Positions 1-11,384 of a stretch of 64,000 bases of DNA are shown here, piece by piece. The notes below the pieces were generated by a model, which worked only from the letters and a program-made list of their open reading frames with translations, searched no databases and was not told the DNA's origin. Source of the stretch: Salminus brasiliensis (lineage: Eukaryota; Chordata; Actinopteri; Characiformes; Bryconidae); contig NC_132899.1 of NCBI RefSeq assembly GCF_030463535.1, positions 17,585,490-17,649,489 on the forward strand. The letters are read 5' to 3'. Position numbers and translations under genes: made by a program. Numbering within the stretch: the first letter of the stretch is position 1; each line of letters opens with the position of its first letter.

Positions 1-470
1 TGATGCACCATCATTCCAGAGAACATAGTTCCACTACTCCACAGATGAAAGGTGAGGGGATTTCTACCCCTTTAGCACACTTCTGACTTGTCTCGTCTGC
101 ACTCTGTGTCTCGTCTGCACTCTATTTATTGTACTGTACTGATTACATTGTGTTGTACTGTCTGTAACTTGTTCTGTGTTGCACTTGTTTTGTGTGTTGC
201 ACCATGATCCCGGAGGAGTGTTGTTTCGTTTCACCGTGTACTCTGTATATGGTTGAATAGACAATCAAGCCTCTTGACTTGACTTGATTTAGACATGGTG
301 CCATTCGGTTTATGTGTATTTGCTTCATAGAGAAAGTTCTATTCTATTGGTAATACTTCTCCACAGGGACTAGATAAACTGTGTGTATGTGTCAGCAATG
401 GGTGCAACTTAAAGTAGCTAAATGCATTCATTGAAAGGTGTGTCCATAAACTTTTGGACATATACTGTCA
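1..470 (+). mobile_element. TIR DNA-transposon remnant (non-autonomous, family A) with nested insertion
   Basis: Positions 1-67 and 294-470 together align by eye with the copies at 13500-13855 and 57215-57755: the shared stretches run 'ccagagaacatagttccactactccacag', then the 'ggtgccat...ttcgg/agg' block, then 'gggtgcaacttaaagtagct' and the terminal 'aaacttttggacatatactgtca'. The left end lies outside the window. The middle is interrupted by a foreign segment at about 68-293. No intact transposase is visible. I infer a Tc1/mariner-type non-autonomous element from the terminal sequence of the better copies. Confidence 0.6.
68..293 (+). mobile_element. LINE-type 3' end inserted in the family A element
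   Basis: This segment splits the surrounding TIR element. It ends in 'gacaatcaagcctcttgacttgacttgattt', a decayed polyadenylation-like motif followed by short TTGAC repeats. That tail resembles the 3' ends of teleost LINEs; a second LINE tail of similar design is at 16745-16790 on the other strand. No coding part remains. Its orientation is set by the 3' tail. Confidence 0.5.
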
Positions 471-640
471 CACAAAAAAACCTTGTATCTCCATAATGTC
501 AGCTTTACAGGGAAAGGAAACTCCTTATCCTTAGTTATTTTCATATTAAAAACAACTCCCAGATTCAAATGATGTCAAAAAGTGAAAAACTGGAGATGGA
601 GATACAAAGCGTATGCGTTCACTGGCAATATATGAACCAA
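470..640 (+). repeat. 'GTATCTCC' dispersed repeat fragment
   Basis: The stretch holds 'cacacaaaaaaaccttgtatctccataatgtcagctttacagg' and about 110 bp later 'ggagatacaaagcg', an inverted pair of the same core. The same motifs recur at 58440-58800, 59925-60130 and 60270-60450. It is probably a MITE-like foldback family; no protein is encoded. Confidence 0.5.
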
Positions 641-2040
641 ATAAAGACATAAACAAAATCACAACTAGAATTAGAACAGCAAAGTAAACAAAGACTGTCC
701 TTCATACCTCTACAGACAAGAGGGCTTGAGAAACAGCATAGTACAGCTAGACAGGACAGAGAGAAAGTAAGCACATGGGACTTGAATGGAGGAGATGCTA
801 CAGAGGCTTTCTGGAGGTGCCTAGGTGCCTAGGTACTGTGTTCCCTGTTTTAGTGAAATTACTGTGATATATTCTTAAAACCACACAGCTGACCACCAGG
901 CAACCACAGCACACTGCACAGGAAATTACTTATATTTTGTGAGCATTTCATTCAACCTGTGAGAAAATACAATTTAATAGTGATAATTATGCTTTCATCT
1001 ATCCCACATTTACTAGTACGTGCTCTCACTATTTGTCTACCAGGTATTAACAGCAGCCAGCTTTTTGGACACAGCAGCCATCCTTTATATTGTGTGAACA
1101 TCTGATGATGAGTAGACCAATAATATGCTCCAAAATCATTTGGAATAAAATCTCATAACATTCATTTCCATTGAAAATGTACAGTTGCCATTTTGGACTT
1201 TGGATATTAATATTAATTGTATATTTCTGTCCCTACACCTTTCTATCGCACCCCTACTGCTAACAGAAACATGGACAGTCTGGGTACAATGTAAAGCAAG
1301 CCATCCAGTTTGTATTAAATGGTTACACTGACTGCCTGGAAGAAAAAGTGGCAGTGTATCCGTGAAGTATAACCCTAAAAAAGAGACTTGATCCCCACTG
1401 TGCACCCTGTTTATCTCCCAGCATGCACTCTGCTCATCCTCTTCACATGCTGTTAGCCAGTCAGGCTGAGCCATGTCACATTTATAAGAATCTCCAGTGT
1501 GAAAAAAGAAAAAAGGTCAGAACAGACCTAAGGGGTGTGTGAGTGTGTCCATGTGTGTGGGGGAGAAGGGACAGAAGTCAGGCTGCTGGGTACACAGAGA
1601 CAGCACACACACCCACATGCATACACAGCCAACAGCAGCATGATCCAGGGAGACTCTTCTCTTAAAGTCTAAAAAAGAGATTCAAGACCCCAGGCCACAT
1701 GATGGCAGCCAGCGTCTGTAGTATTTTCACATAATATAACATGATATAAATATAAATGAGAGGGCCTCTGATATAACACTGCGCCGGCACGATTACGCTG
1801 GGTGATGACGCAGGGAGCACTCATCCCAAGGCAGTCGCGTGGAATGTCCTTGGACCCACATGGTGCTGAAACAAACACACACAGGCTCAAACCAACTATA
1901 GGCAAGAGCGGTGCACAAACTAGCATAGATAAGTCCATACCCGTTCCATATAAATGAAAAATGTTTGCCACGGCCTATTCTTTCACATAATTATGTTAGA
2001 ATGCTTCTCTGGATCAAACAGCATTAAACTACACTGAATA
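640..2040. other. No gene supported; repeat-like intergenic or intronic DNA
   Basis: I see no reliable exon. A reverse-oriented piece of the 'GTATCTCC' family lies near 1060-1190 ('ctgatgatgagtagacc', 'ccattgaaaatgtacagttgccattttgg'). A minus-strand acceptor-like 'tgtttgtttcag' precedes a short cysteine-containing open frame starting at 1865. Its phase would fit the exon ending at 11077, but its donor is poor, so I do not call it an exon. Confidence 0.4.
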
Positions 2041-2049
2041 AATTGTGCT

Positions 2050-2560
2050 TTCATTATTCTACTAGACTAATCAGAGTGACATGTAGGCCCTTAGGTGCTA
2101 CAATTAACAGTAGCATTGGTAGGAAAAGGTGCACAAGCAACAGAAATTACTGCAACCCTCAGAGGATTGTCAAGAAAAGTCGATTCAAGAACATCGAGAA
2201 CCACCATGCACAGACATCTCCAGGAAAGAGGCAACTGCTGCATTCCTAATCTCAGGCCACTCCTGAACCAGAGACAATGTCAGATGTGTCTTACCTGGGC
2301 TAAGCAGAAAAAGAACCAGACTGTTGCCCAGTCCTCCTTTAAGATGAAAATAAACTAAGCAGTGTCTTAGAGGTCTGGAGAAAGAGTGGAGAGGAACAGA
2401 ACCCAAGGAGTCTGAAGTCCCGTATGAAGTTTGTAAGTGCCCAAGATACTACCGAATTAGTTGCTGACCACAATATTAGTACTTGATTGATCAGCCAACT
2501 CTCCAGACCTGAATCAGACCTCTAGATTCTCTATGGGGTGTTGTCAAAATAAATGGACAT
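2050..2560 (+). mobile_element. Degenerate Tc1-like transposase remnant
   Basis: Broken plus-strand frames carry Tc1-like transposase features: a helix-turn-helix-like N-terminal region with 'QERGNC' near 2220, then 'TWAKQKKNQTVAQSSF' (the part before the catalytic Asp in many fish Tc1 elements). The tail 'caactctccagacctgaatcagacctctagattctctatggggt' corresponds to the SPDLNPIENLWG region. Stops and frameshifts are frequent, so it cannot be active. It lies in the presumed intronic or 3' region of the unidentified minus-strand gene. Confidence 0.6.
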
Positions 2561-2740
2561 ATTTGAGCATTTCTGTATTGTGCACATTTTTCCGTTTGAT
2601 CTCATGGAATATTCTAATAATTTGCATATGTGACTTAAACTGCAAAACAATATTACACTAGACATCCAGGATTTAGCGAGGCTATGTGCAGGACCTTCAC
2701 CACATTGTCACCTCTATAGAAATTGACTTACATAAATATT

Positions 2741-2766
2741 CACACACACACACACACACACACACA
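2741..2766. repeat. (CA)n microsatellite
   Basis: About thirteen CA units in a row. Confidence 0.9.
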
Positions 2767-2945
2767 AAGGTTACCCTGCACTGTAAACAACACTGATATA
2801 GTCTGAAAGTGAAATACGCTGCATAAATGTTGAAAACTACCAGACACAGAACACCAGCCTGTGCTAAAAAAAAAAGCAAGCAAGCAGAGTCAACACAGAG
2901 TCAACATAGCTATCAAGGCCTCTAGTCATATTTTGTTTGCATGTG

Positions 2946-2947
<2 letters not shown>

Positions 2948-3006
<59 letters not shown>
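2948..3006. repeat. (TG)n microsatellite
   Basis: About 29 uninterrupted TG units, long enough to be polymorphic. Confidence 0.95.
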
Positions 3007-3009
<3 letters not shown>

Positions 3010-3788
3010 AGTTACTGTTCAATGTTGACTCAAGCATTCAGGCTTCACCATGACCCTTGCACCAACATGGAGAAATGGAAAATGTGCTCGAAAGGAGAAT
3101 AAGCAAGTGTGGCAGTATGTGAGTGTAGGCATCTCCGGATATGTTGTCATTTGTTGATATGCATTTTGCTCACTAAAATGAAGTGTTTTGGTTACATGTG
3201 TAGCTTAATTTTGTGTGTCTTTATATGGGAGGAAAAGACGTCACATGCTGCCTCTGTGGTGCAGTTGTGCATGTGTGTGTTTGTATATGTGTGTCATTGC
3301 TGATTCACATCTTCCCCCTGGTCCAAACTGAGTGAGGCAGGCAGACGAGGCAGTCGTGCGTGCTGGAGGACAATAAAGCACTGGTGAGAACTGTCAGCAG
3401 AAGATACGATGAACATTATATAACTGTAGTCACATTTCACAGCACACAAGAAAAACTCATAACTCGGTGCATAATGACAGTGCATGTTCACTTACATACA
3501 ACTGGCAAAACTATGAGCAAGCATTGACTGACTGTGCATTCATTATACTCTATTCAGCTCATCATCAGGCAGAAAGCAGGTTCTGTAAGATCACATTCAG
3601 CCATTCACTACTTTATGGCTACATTGCGTGGGTAGACTAGTCAGGATTTGAGCTCAGTGGTTGTCATTGTGATGCACTACACCACACCACTGCACTTCCT
3701 CCAACCTGTCCTAAACAAGCTTGTGCCTTTTTGGATTGCAACAATCCAAAGCACATTTTAAGTATCTATCCCATCTTTTTTGCTTAAT

Positions 3789-4090
3789 AACCACAAAAAA
3801 TGATTTGACATGCCAGCAAAAGGATGCAAGATGCAATAATGCTTATCATGTAATGAAGAGGTCTGAGGTATGAGGAAGTTTAGGTGACCATCACCACCTT
3901 TTTTTGAAAGATTATGGGACTGTTTTATAAAATGTGTGGAGAAGAAAAGTATGACCACTACTGAAGATCAGCAAATAAGTGTGTGTAGCAAATAAGAAAC
4001 CACGAAAGAAAATATGACTAAGTAATGAAAATATGACTAAGTGAGGCAGTCATCAAGGCCAAACTACTGATAGCACTGTGTTTTAGCAGA
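3789..4090 (+). repeat. Unnamed repeat B, copy 1 (divergent)
   Basis: It shares an ordered set of blocks with copies at 6248-6605 and 8840-9090: 'accacaaaaaa', 'gcaagatgcaataatgcttatcatgta', 'ggtgaccatcaccacc', 'tgggactgttt...tgtgtggagaa', 'tatgaccacta', 'gtcatcaaggcca' and 'cactgtgttt'. There is no coding potential. This copy is the most diverged of the three. The element family is unknown to me. Confidence 0.65.
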
Positions 4091-5610
4091 GACAATATAC
4101 ATGAGGAGACCGGCCACTAGTTGAAATATGAATGGAAGTCCTCAAAGTCCTGGCCTCCAGCAAAAAGAACCAATCTGCTTGCACTAATTGCGCAAATAAA
4201 ATGATATTAATCGAGATGGTACAACAGATCACTGACACTGATTCAGTATTTCTTCTAAGCCTCATAATGAGTTTAACTGAAGAAGCATCTAAATGTGGGA
4301 TGTCATGTCCAAACAACTCAAACACTGAAAGAACCCCACAGGAAGCAACCCACAGCTCCGATATCTGCTTCAGCTGAAATTAGATGGACACTAATACGTC
4401 TTCCTAACCAAATCGAACAAGGTGCTCTCTAACACAGGGGTTCTCTAGGAAGTGGAGAAGGAAATTATTTCTGAATCACATGGGCTTAAAGAATCAGGCG
4501 GCAGATGCGCGTAAGCTTAATTTATGTCAGAACAGAACATTGTGTAACCACCATTGGAAAGAATCATAATAGTTATTTAAATACATATCTAAATCTGAAC
4601 CGTTATCTCTCCAGCAACATGACCACCCAAATTAAAATCACAATGATTTTAAAAAGGAATGAAGCAACGAAGGGCATAACTAATTTCTGCTGCTATTTTT
4701 AGTTGTAAGGACAGGAGATCTTTCAGATCCTACCATCTTTACACTCACATCAACATACAAGCATCTCTACCACTGTGCCTCCGTTCTTGCTATTCCCAGA
4801 GGAGGTTAGTGACTAACCCTAGCACAGAAAACAATGGGGAGGGAGAATACATGAAACACACAGATAATACAGCCATCATCAAGAATTGTGAGGCATTTAC
4901 AGACACTGCGTAATATTAAGTCACTAGCTTCAACTCTTGCTATATCCATACACCTTCACCTGTGCATATAACTACAGGTACATAGCTATATACTTATATA
5001 TCGTTGTATATACAGACTCGCATACTACTACACAATGACTACAGTAAACATGGTTCCCTTCCGTTCTATCAAAATGAAGCCAAAATTGTCAGCTATGTTG
5101 TCAAATTTGCAACCACTGTGCTGTAGAGACCAGAGGTCTTCCAAAACAAGCATGTCTCGGACCGCCTTCATTGAGCTTATAGTGCAGAACATGTTTTTCC
5201 CCTGGATACCCAGTTTGCCTGGTGAGTTTAATATTTTAACAGCAAAGGCTCATGTGAGTTCCACTACTACTCAGTTACTTCATGTTATGAGCAGAAAGGG
5301 TGCAGAGCAGGTCCTGCAGATGGTCTCTGCCAGTCAAATATGTCAGTCACTTCATTCTTAAGTGTAATTCCTGCTTATGATTTAGCATAAAAAGGGTATA
5401 AATGCTGATTCTGGGACAAAATAAAAATGTGCCAATATTAGCACAGGGAGTTGGACACGGAAGACAGTTTAAAGTAGAAAAAAATTGATGGAAGACGAGC
5501 TGTTTTGTCACTGAAACATATGAGGATAGACAGAGCTACACATCATACTGCAACCGGCCAGTAGCAGCACTAGACCTGTGATTGCTTTACTGTTGAGAGA
5601 CTTAGCACAA
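4090..5610. other. No gene supported
   Basis: AT-rich DNA with only short open frames lacking recognisable domains or paired splice sites. The longest plus frame (5035-5361) shows no family resemblance that I can see. Confidence 0.4.
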
Positions 5611-5616
5611 TCCATG

Positions 5617-5835
5617 ATATTTACATTTACATTTAAGGCAGAACGACTTACAAAAGTGCTTTGCTATTTACCCAAGGATAACCTCTGCTAGTTTGAATAG
5701 GCTAGAAATTCAAAAGATACCTCTAAGTTTAGACACTACTAAACACAAGTCAGTAAGGTGACCACTCTGCTATTCGCCCAAGTATTCTCAGAAGAGGTGG
5801 GTCTTCAGTCTGTGTTAAAAGAGCGCTGCATATTT
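5617..5835 (+). repeat. Dispersed teleost repeat ('acatttacattta...cttacaaaagtgctttgc')
   Basis: The stretch runs from 'tatttacatttacatttaaggcag' through 'cgacttacaaaagtgctttgctatt' to 'agaagaggtgggtcttcagtctg', a series of blocks that I recognise as a common interspersed repeat of fish genomes. It is non-coding. Confidence 0.55.
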
Positions 5836-6247
5836 CTACAGTCATTGCTAAAAAAAAAGGTATAAATGCCAGAAACCATTCAGGACTAGGTTTCCAAAAT
5901 ACATCATAACACAAAGAGGATTTTTAAATGGTCCAAAAAGACCCTTCTGACAGTTCAAATGATCTGGGAAACTAAGCCCAAAACATGTATTTTCATGAGT
6001 GTATCACATTTAAAAAAAAATGCTGTGTGTTCTACATATTGAGGAATATTTTTGCTGTCGTAACAAAATCTTGAATCTGTGAAAACCTTTAAGACAGTGT
6101 GTGGTAATAATGTAGTAAGACTTTCCACTGTTGGCACTGGAAGTAAAATACACAGACAGAATTGCTCAGTTGCACATATTTTTTATACACATGTTTAGCA
6201 GTCATTTTGGATGTGTTTACTGGAATCAATTCCTTTTATTTTTAATT

Positions 6248-6605
6248 GACAACCACAAAAAAGACTTGGGATGCTCACAAGAACAATGCAAGAAGCAATA
6301 GCAATCATCATGTATAGGGGCTGAGAATTTAAGGCGACCATCACCACATTAAAATCTGTTAGCGAGAATGTGGGACTGCTTTGAGAGGTGTGTGGAGAAA
6401 AATAATATGACCGCTATAGAAGATCTGTGCACAACAGAGAAGAATGTTTGTCACACAATAAATTCAGATCATTTAAGGAAACCAATATGAAAAAGTAGTG
6501 TGAGGTAGTCATCAAGGCCAGAGAAGAAGCTACAAAGTGCTACAACACCCTCTTAGCAATGTGTTTTTTGCCATTACTAAAAAACAATTAGGCTATTTGT
6601 TTTGA
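6248..6605 (+). repeat. Unnamed repeat B, copy 2
   Basis: This is the longest and best-preserved copy of the repeat also at 3789-4090 and 8840-9090. The part from 6356 to 6600 is very similar to copy 3 ('tgtgggactgctttgagaggtgtgtggagaa', 'cagatcatttaag', 'caattaggctatttgtt'). It has no open frame of note. Confidence 0.75.
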
Positions 6606-6849
6606 CTGCCAGTGAATCCTACTACTGAATAGAATTTACACTTCCACTAGAACATCATAGACTACAGAAACAGAGGAAAACCGAGAAGTTGTCTGGTGAC
6701 CTCACATTCACTTCTCCCTGCTTGTTACACCAGACAACTTACACGAAAACATCAATATTTCATTGCAACATTACTTCAGGTCTGGTAGACACTACAGCAG
6801 GGAAAGCAGGCCATGGGAGATACCATCAAACCCTGAGACCTCAAGAACT

Positions 6850-6888
<39 letters not shown>

Positions 6889-6902
6889 TTCAAAACACAC
6901 TC

Positions 6903-6959
<57 letters not shown>

Positions 6960-6964
6960 TCTCT
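6850..6964. repeat. Compound (CA)n / (CT)n microsatellite
   Basis: A CA tract at 6850-6882 is followed by a long CT tract at 6904-6964 with a few interruptions. The open frames across it are low-complexity artefacts. Confidence 0.95.
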
Positions 6965-7984
6965 GGAGGACAGAAGAGTACAAATGTAGGTCAAGGACAA
7001 CCAAAGCAAGGAGGAAAACTAAGATGATCTGAAAACACAGATGCTCTCAATTAAAATCAGTAGGATCTCTATGCTACTTAGTGTAAAAACTCTTCTCTGA
7101 CATAAAAAGGCACTTAGAAACAACATAAACAGCCATTTATAGCCTCCTGGATGATACTTTAGTACACAAGAGAAGTGAGTTGTAACACTGTCAGATTGTG
7201 TCATTATCCATAAGTTTACAGCTTAATTATGCACTGGACCATGTGACATGCATATGGCCTTAGGTGTTAAGCTCATTGCATAATGATTTGATTAAAATAC
7301 AGCAAGTTCAGCCTCTTTGGAGTGATTCTGCCTGACATACAGCCTCACACTGTAAAGATCGCCTTGTGCTCTGATTTCTTTGCTCACATTCATTTACATT
7401 ATTTACAAGTAACCATGAACTGCCATCATGCAATAATAACACTGTGGCACAATTTGTGGGAGCCAAATCAGAGGCATTTTTTCAATCACTGTATCTGCAA
7501 ACGTCGGGCTAATACACACAAAACAGAAGAACAATGCACATTGTGTTGCAGAAATATGACAGGTGTGATATTAAATTGTGGTATAATAGATCTGACAAGA
7601 TGCTGTTTCAGAAGAACTGACAGGGTCACCCTCTCTACACTATGCTACATTCTGCTCAGCGTTGCATTTACAAATCATAATTAGCTCTTAACTAGGGCTA
7701 GGTGCATTTGGAGCCTGGGAATGAGTTAGGTCTTTCTGCTCTTTATAGGAATTGTGACATGTGTTTATGGTATAAACCCATTCCTAAGGGCTGCCGTATC
7801 AGAGCTTATTAAATCACAACATGTGTGCACCTTAATAACCACGTAACTACACTGATTTATTGTAGCATGTGAAGTGCCTCCTTGCACCAGCCTTAAACCT
7901 GCCTTAAGCCTGCTCTTCCAGGTGCAGAACAACTGACTTAAAAACATTTCTATCTTTCATTGCTATCTTGGACAAAGGTCAGTC

Positions 7985-8100
7985 ACCCAGGCAGGAATTA
8001 AGGCCTAAACTACATTTTATTTTCAATAGGAATCTCCATTCAGAATGTTGTGTAGTTCAGGATTAGGATTAATCCCTGTCCAGGAAAACAACCCTAAATG
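7985..8100 (+). repeat. Short dispersed repeat fragment
   Basis: The sequence 'ggcctaaactacattttattttcaatagg...aggattaatccctgtccaggaaaac' resembles a common fish interspersed repeat whose consensus includes a 'taatccctgtctggg'-like block. It is weakly preserved. Confidence 0.35.
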
Positions 8101-8159
8101 TGAAGACTATTTTCACTCCCAGAGCTGTATGTAAAATAAGTGTTCCCACAGCAAACCTG

Positions 8160-8839
8160 TATATCAGAGCAAAACCCAAGCCATGAGGAGGAAAGAACTT
8201 CTTGTAAAGCTAAGAGACAGGATTGTGTGGAGGCACAAATTAGGAGAAGGCTACAAAGAAATCTGCTGCACTGAAAGTTCCCAAGAGCATAGTTTGGAAC
8301 AACCAGGACTCTTCCTAAAGCTGGTCACCCACCAAACTAATTAATCGGGGAAGAAAGGCCTTGGTAAGAGAGGTGACCAAAAACCCAATGGTCATTCTGG
8401 CTTAGCTCCAAAGGTTCTGTGGGCAGACAGAAGCCTATCTGTCTGCCCACTCAACTTTCTCGCCTCAATTCTAAGCATCATGTCCGGAGGAAACTAGACA
8501 CTGCTCATGACCTGCCCAACACCATCCTAACAGTGAAGCATGGTGGTGGCAGCATCTTGCTGTGGGACTGGAAGAAAGCTGGGACTGGGTGACTGGTCAG
8601 GGTTGAGGGAAAGCTGAATGGAGCAAAGTACAGAGAGAGTGGAGATATCCTAATGAAAACTTGATCCAGAGCACTCAGGACCACTCAGACCTGGGAAGGT
8701 TCACCTTCCAACAACACAATGATCCTAAGCACACAGCCAACGCAGGAGTGGCTTAGGGACAAATCTGTGAATGTCCTGAGTGGCCCAGCCAGAGCCCTGA
8801 CTTAACCCAATATAACATCTCTGGGAAGACTTGAATATG
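8160..8839 (+). mobile_element. Degenerate Tc1-like transposase remnant
   Basis: Nucleotide blocks match the salmonid/catfish type of Tc1 transposon: 'gtgaagcatggtggtggcagcatcttgctgtggg' (VKHGGGSIMLWG), 'ggttcaccttccaacaacacaatgatcctaagcacacagcc' (FTFQQDNDPKHTA) and 'tggcccagccagagccctgacttaaccca' (WPSQSPDLNP). The frame is broken by stops and indels. Its right end abuts repeat B copy 3 at about 8840, and the transposase C-terminus after the SPDLN region is missing. Confidence 0.8.
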
Positions 8840-9090
8840 GCGTTAGCAAGAATGTGGGACTGCTTTGAGAGGTGTGTGGAGAAGAATAATACGACCGCTA
8901 TAGAAGGTCTGTGCACAACAGAGAAAAATGTTTGTCAGACAATAAATTCAGATCATTTAAGAAAACCGCTATGACAAAATAGTGTGAGATAGTCATCAAG
9001 GCCAGAGAAGAAGCTACAAAAATGCTACAACACCCTCCTAGCAATGTGTTTTTCGCCATTATTACAAAAAAAGCAATTAGGCTATTTGTT
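8840..9090 (+). repeat. Unnamed repeat B, copy 3
   Basis: It begins inside repeat B at 'gttagcaagaatgtggg' and is highly similar to 6356-6600 through 'caattaggctatttgtt'. The 5' third found in copy 2 is replaced by the Tc1-like remnant. Confidence 0.75.
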
Positions 9091-10005
9091 CAGGAGAAAT
9101 GAACAAAGAAGCTGTAGCCACCAACCAAGCAGTGCCTTGAAAGTCTGTTTCTCAAAACAATAAGACAATTTATGAGGGAAGTCCCAGAGATGCCAGCAAT
9201 CACTTTGCAGGAGGAACAGAATTCAGTGACTGAGACTGGAGCGAGAGCACCAAGTGCAACAAAATTATGAAGAGCTCTGCATACAACTGGTCTGCACTAG
9301 AAATCATTCCTTATAGAAGAAAAGCAATACATACATATGCAAGGACCTGCATTTAATCATTTTTGTATTCCTATGCTAAGGGGATTCTGGCTTACTTCTA
9401 ATAGCCTCCCAAGGTTGTGATGTAAATAGAGTTGGTAATTTTGCTGTAAAGATATCTGAGCAAGAGTCTTCCAGAAAACTCCTAATTGATGCACACCTGC
9501 TCTGAGCTACTCAGGTTTTATCTATCAGTAGCTGCAGTAACCTAATCTCGCTTCACTGCTTCATAACATGTGCTGTGTGAACTGCATGAACTAGGCCAGG
9601 CATAGAGAGAGGCCACTAATAATACCCAGAGTGCTCTGGCTGTCTTGCTCTGGCGCTCCACTCAGAACTGTGCCACTTGTTTAAAGTGAGCATGAGACTT
9701 AAAATATTATCAACATGAACCACAAGAGCTACTAAAACCAGACACACTGTAGTGATATTTTGATTGTGGTGTGGGTGTTGGTAGCGTGGGTGGATAAACT
9801 TCGAGGACCTGAACAAGTTTTCTTAATTGTTTTTCTCATCTGAACACAGTTACAGCCTCGCCACGCACATTCTGTTCTCTCTTACTCCCTGGAAAATGTT
9901 TCAGTCAGTACACACTTAGCACAGCTATGAAAAACAAACAAAATCTACCAATGTAAAACATAATACTAAGTATTAAAACGGCAAGACAAGCATATTCACC
10001 ATTTG
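9091..10005. other. No gene supported
   Basis: I see only short frames, with no recognisable exon, RNA gene or repeat family. Confidence 0.4.
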
Positions 10006-10009
10006 TATC

Positions 10010-10250
10010 AGACTCAGATGGAATTTGGCCTCCGGCTTTAACCCATCCGTGCAGTGAAGACACACATAATCAAACACGTACTGGGACAGTGTGCACACAT
10101 GCCCAGAGCGGTGGGCAGCCAATTGCTTCAGTGCCCCGGGAGCAGAGAGGGTGAAGGCCCATGCTCATGGGCCCAGCAGTGGCAGGTTGTTGACCTTGGG
10201 TATCGAACACACAACCCGACTGCTCCAACTGCTGAGCCACCTCTGCCCCC
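10010..10250 (+). repeat. Dispersed teleost repeat ('tggaatttggcctccg...ttaacccatcc')
   Basis: It starts with 'agatggaatttggcctccggctttaacccatccgtgcagtga'. It continues through 'gtgggcagccaattgcttcagtgccccgggagcag', 'gttgaccttgggtatcgaacacacaacccgactgct' and 'ctgagccacctctgcccc'. This block order is a very common interspersed repeat in fish. A second, truncated copy is at 35195-35330. Confidence 0.65.
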
Positions 10251-10689
10251 ACATATATAGGTTATATATTTGTGAGATCAATTTTGTCTTTATTTCAGTT
10301 GCCGTCTCTTAAACTGTTTGTCTATAAGCTGAGGACAGATGTGTGTGCTTGGACAGATGTATGATAAAAACGCTACTGAAATATAGTAAAGTATTAGTTC
10401 ATGAGTTAAAGAACACAAAGTCTAAGACTGATGTAGTCAGCTCATTTTTCAATATGTCAGCATCCAGCTGTTCTGTAACAGGAATTCCATTCCAAATATC
10501 TCGCCACGGTTTTATGAATGAAACTAAAGACTAAACAAAACTGAATTCCTGATTCTATTCAGTATCCAATAAAAATCTGAAATCTGAAAAACATTTTATA
10601 AGAACACACCCAACAATCAGCATACATGGGCTCCTCTAGGCAGATGCTTAGCTACCTGTGAAGATGATAAAATTGATTTTTTAAAGAGA

Positions 10690-10815
10690 ACTGCTTCTAG
10701 GATTGCTAGAAAGGCACATCTGAACCCTTGTTTGACTGCAAAACAACAGTCTGGAGTGGTGATGCACTATTCTACTGTGCAGCAACTCCTGCACAAAGAT
10801 GCACAAGTCAGGGTT
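10690..10815 (+). mobile_element. Tc1-like transposase N-terminal fragment
   Basis: The plus-strand translation reads RTASRIARKAHLNP, then LTAKQQSGVVMHYSTVQQLL. It corresponds to the second helix-turn-helix part of fish Tc1 transposases (RxARKAxxNPxLTAK, SGVxVHxSTVQRxL). The rest of the element is absent. It is a fossil fragment near the unidentified gene. Confidence 0.6.
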
Positions 10816-11076
10816 TTTTAAAGAAACAGCTAAACAAGCCTGATGCATTTTGGAATCTGTTCTGTGCTTATATTTATTGTATATTATAGTTTCTATTTTA
10901 TTTTAGATTTATTCATTTTATTGTGTGAAGCATGCTGGAGCATAAACCTGAAACATGACTAAAATACCTCCATCATGCCAACTTTAAAAAGCCTCTTCAA
11001 ATGTATGTATATTTAAGAAAAATATTTAAGAAATATATCTAGAGATTAATATGAATTTTTGTGAGCTTAATCTTAC

Positions 11077-11384
11077 CATTGATGGGAACCGTAGTCCTAG
11101 GAGTGACATCCAGCTCTAGTACAGGTCCAAATGGAAAAGCCCATAATGCTGATGCCAGGCAGCAGAGAAGCGTTAGTGTGAAGGTAGACAGTCTAAGATG
11201 CATCATGCCCACCATAATGCTGATGCAGCTGGAGCCTTTCCAGATCCTTCTGAGGCCACTTTGAGTAGATTGTCGGTAGTAAGTGCGTTGTTTACACCAC
11301 TCTGCAGCACAGAACCTGGGATTTTCTTTCCAGCGATGCAATTACTGGCTGCAGGCTCATCCTAGTGCTGTCAAAAGTTGTACT
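11077..11384 (-). CDS. Signal-peptide-encoding exon of an unidentified secreted or type I membrane protein (partial gene)
   Basis: On the minus strand a strong acceptor (ttttcttcacag) opens an exon at 11384 and a canonical donor (GTAAGA) closes it at 11077. From the ATG at 11215 the frame gives 46 codons plus one base: M-V-G-M-M-H-L-R-L, then a hydrophobic core STFTLTLLCCLASALWA, then FPFGPVLELDVTPRTTVPIN. This has the form of a secretory signal peptide with likely cleavage after ALWA. The second Met pair (11206) could also start it. A short upstream ORF of 22 codons (11360-11292) lies in the leader. The exon ends in phase 1, so downstream exons must lie to the left, in the window or beyond it. 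I do not recognise the family and assign no function. Confidence 0.5.

Noticed and set aside
6689-7032. Open frames of 89-112 codons on the plus strand
   Set aside because: They run through CA and CT microsatellites and encode only His-Thr and Ser-Leu repeats.
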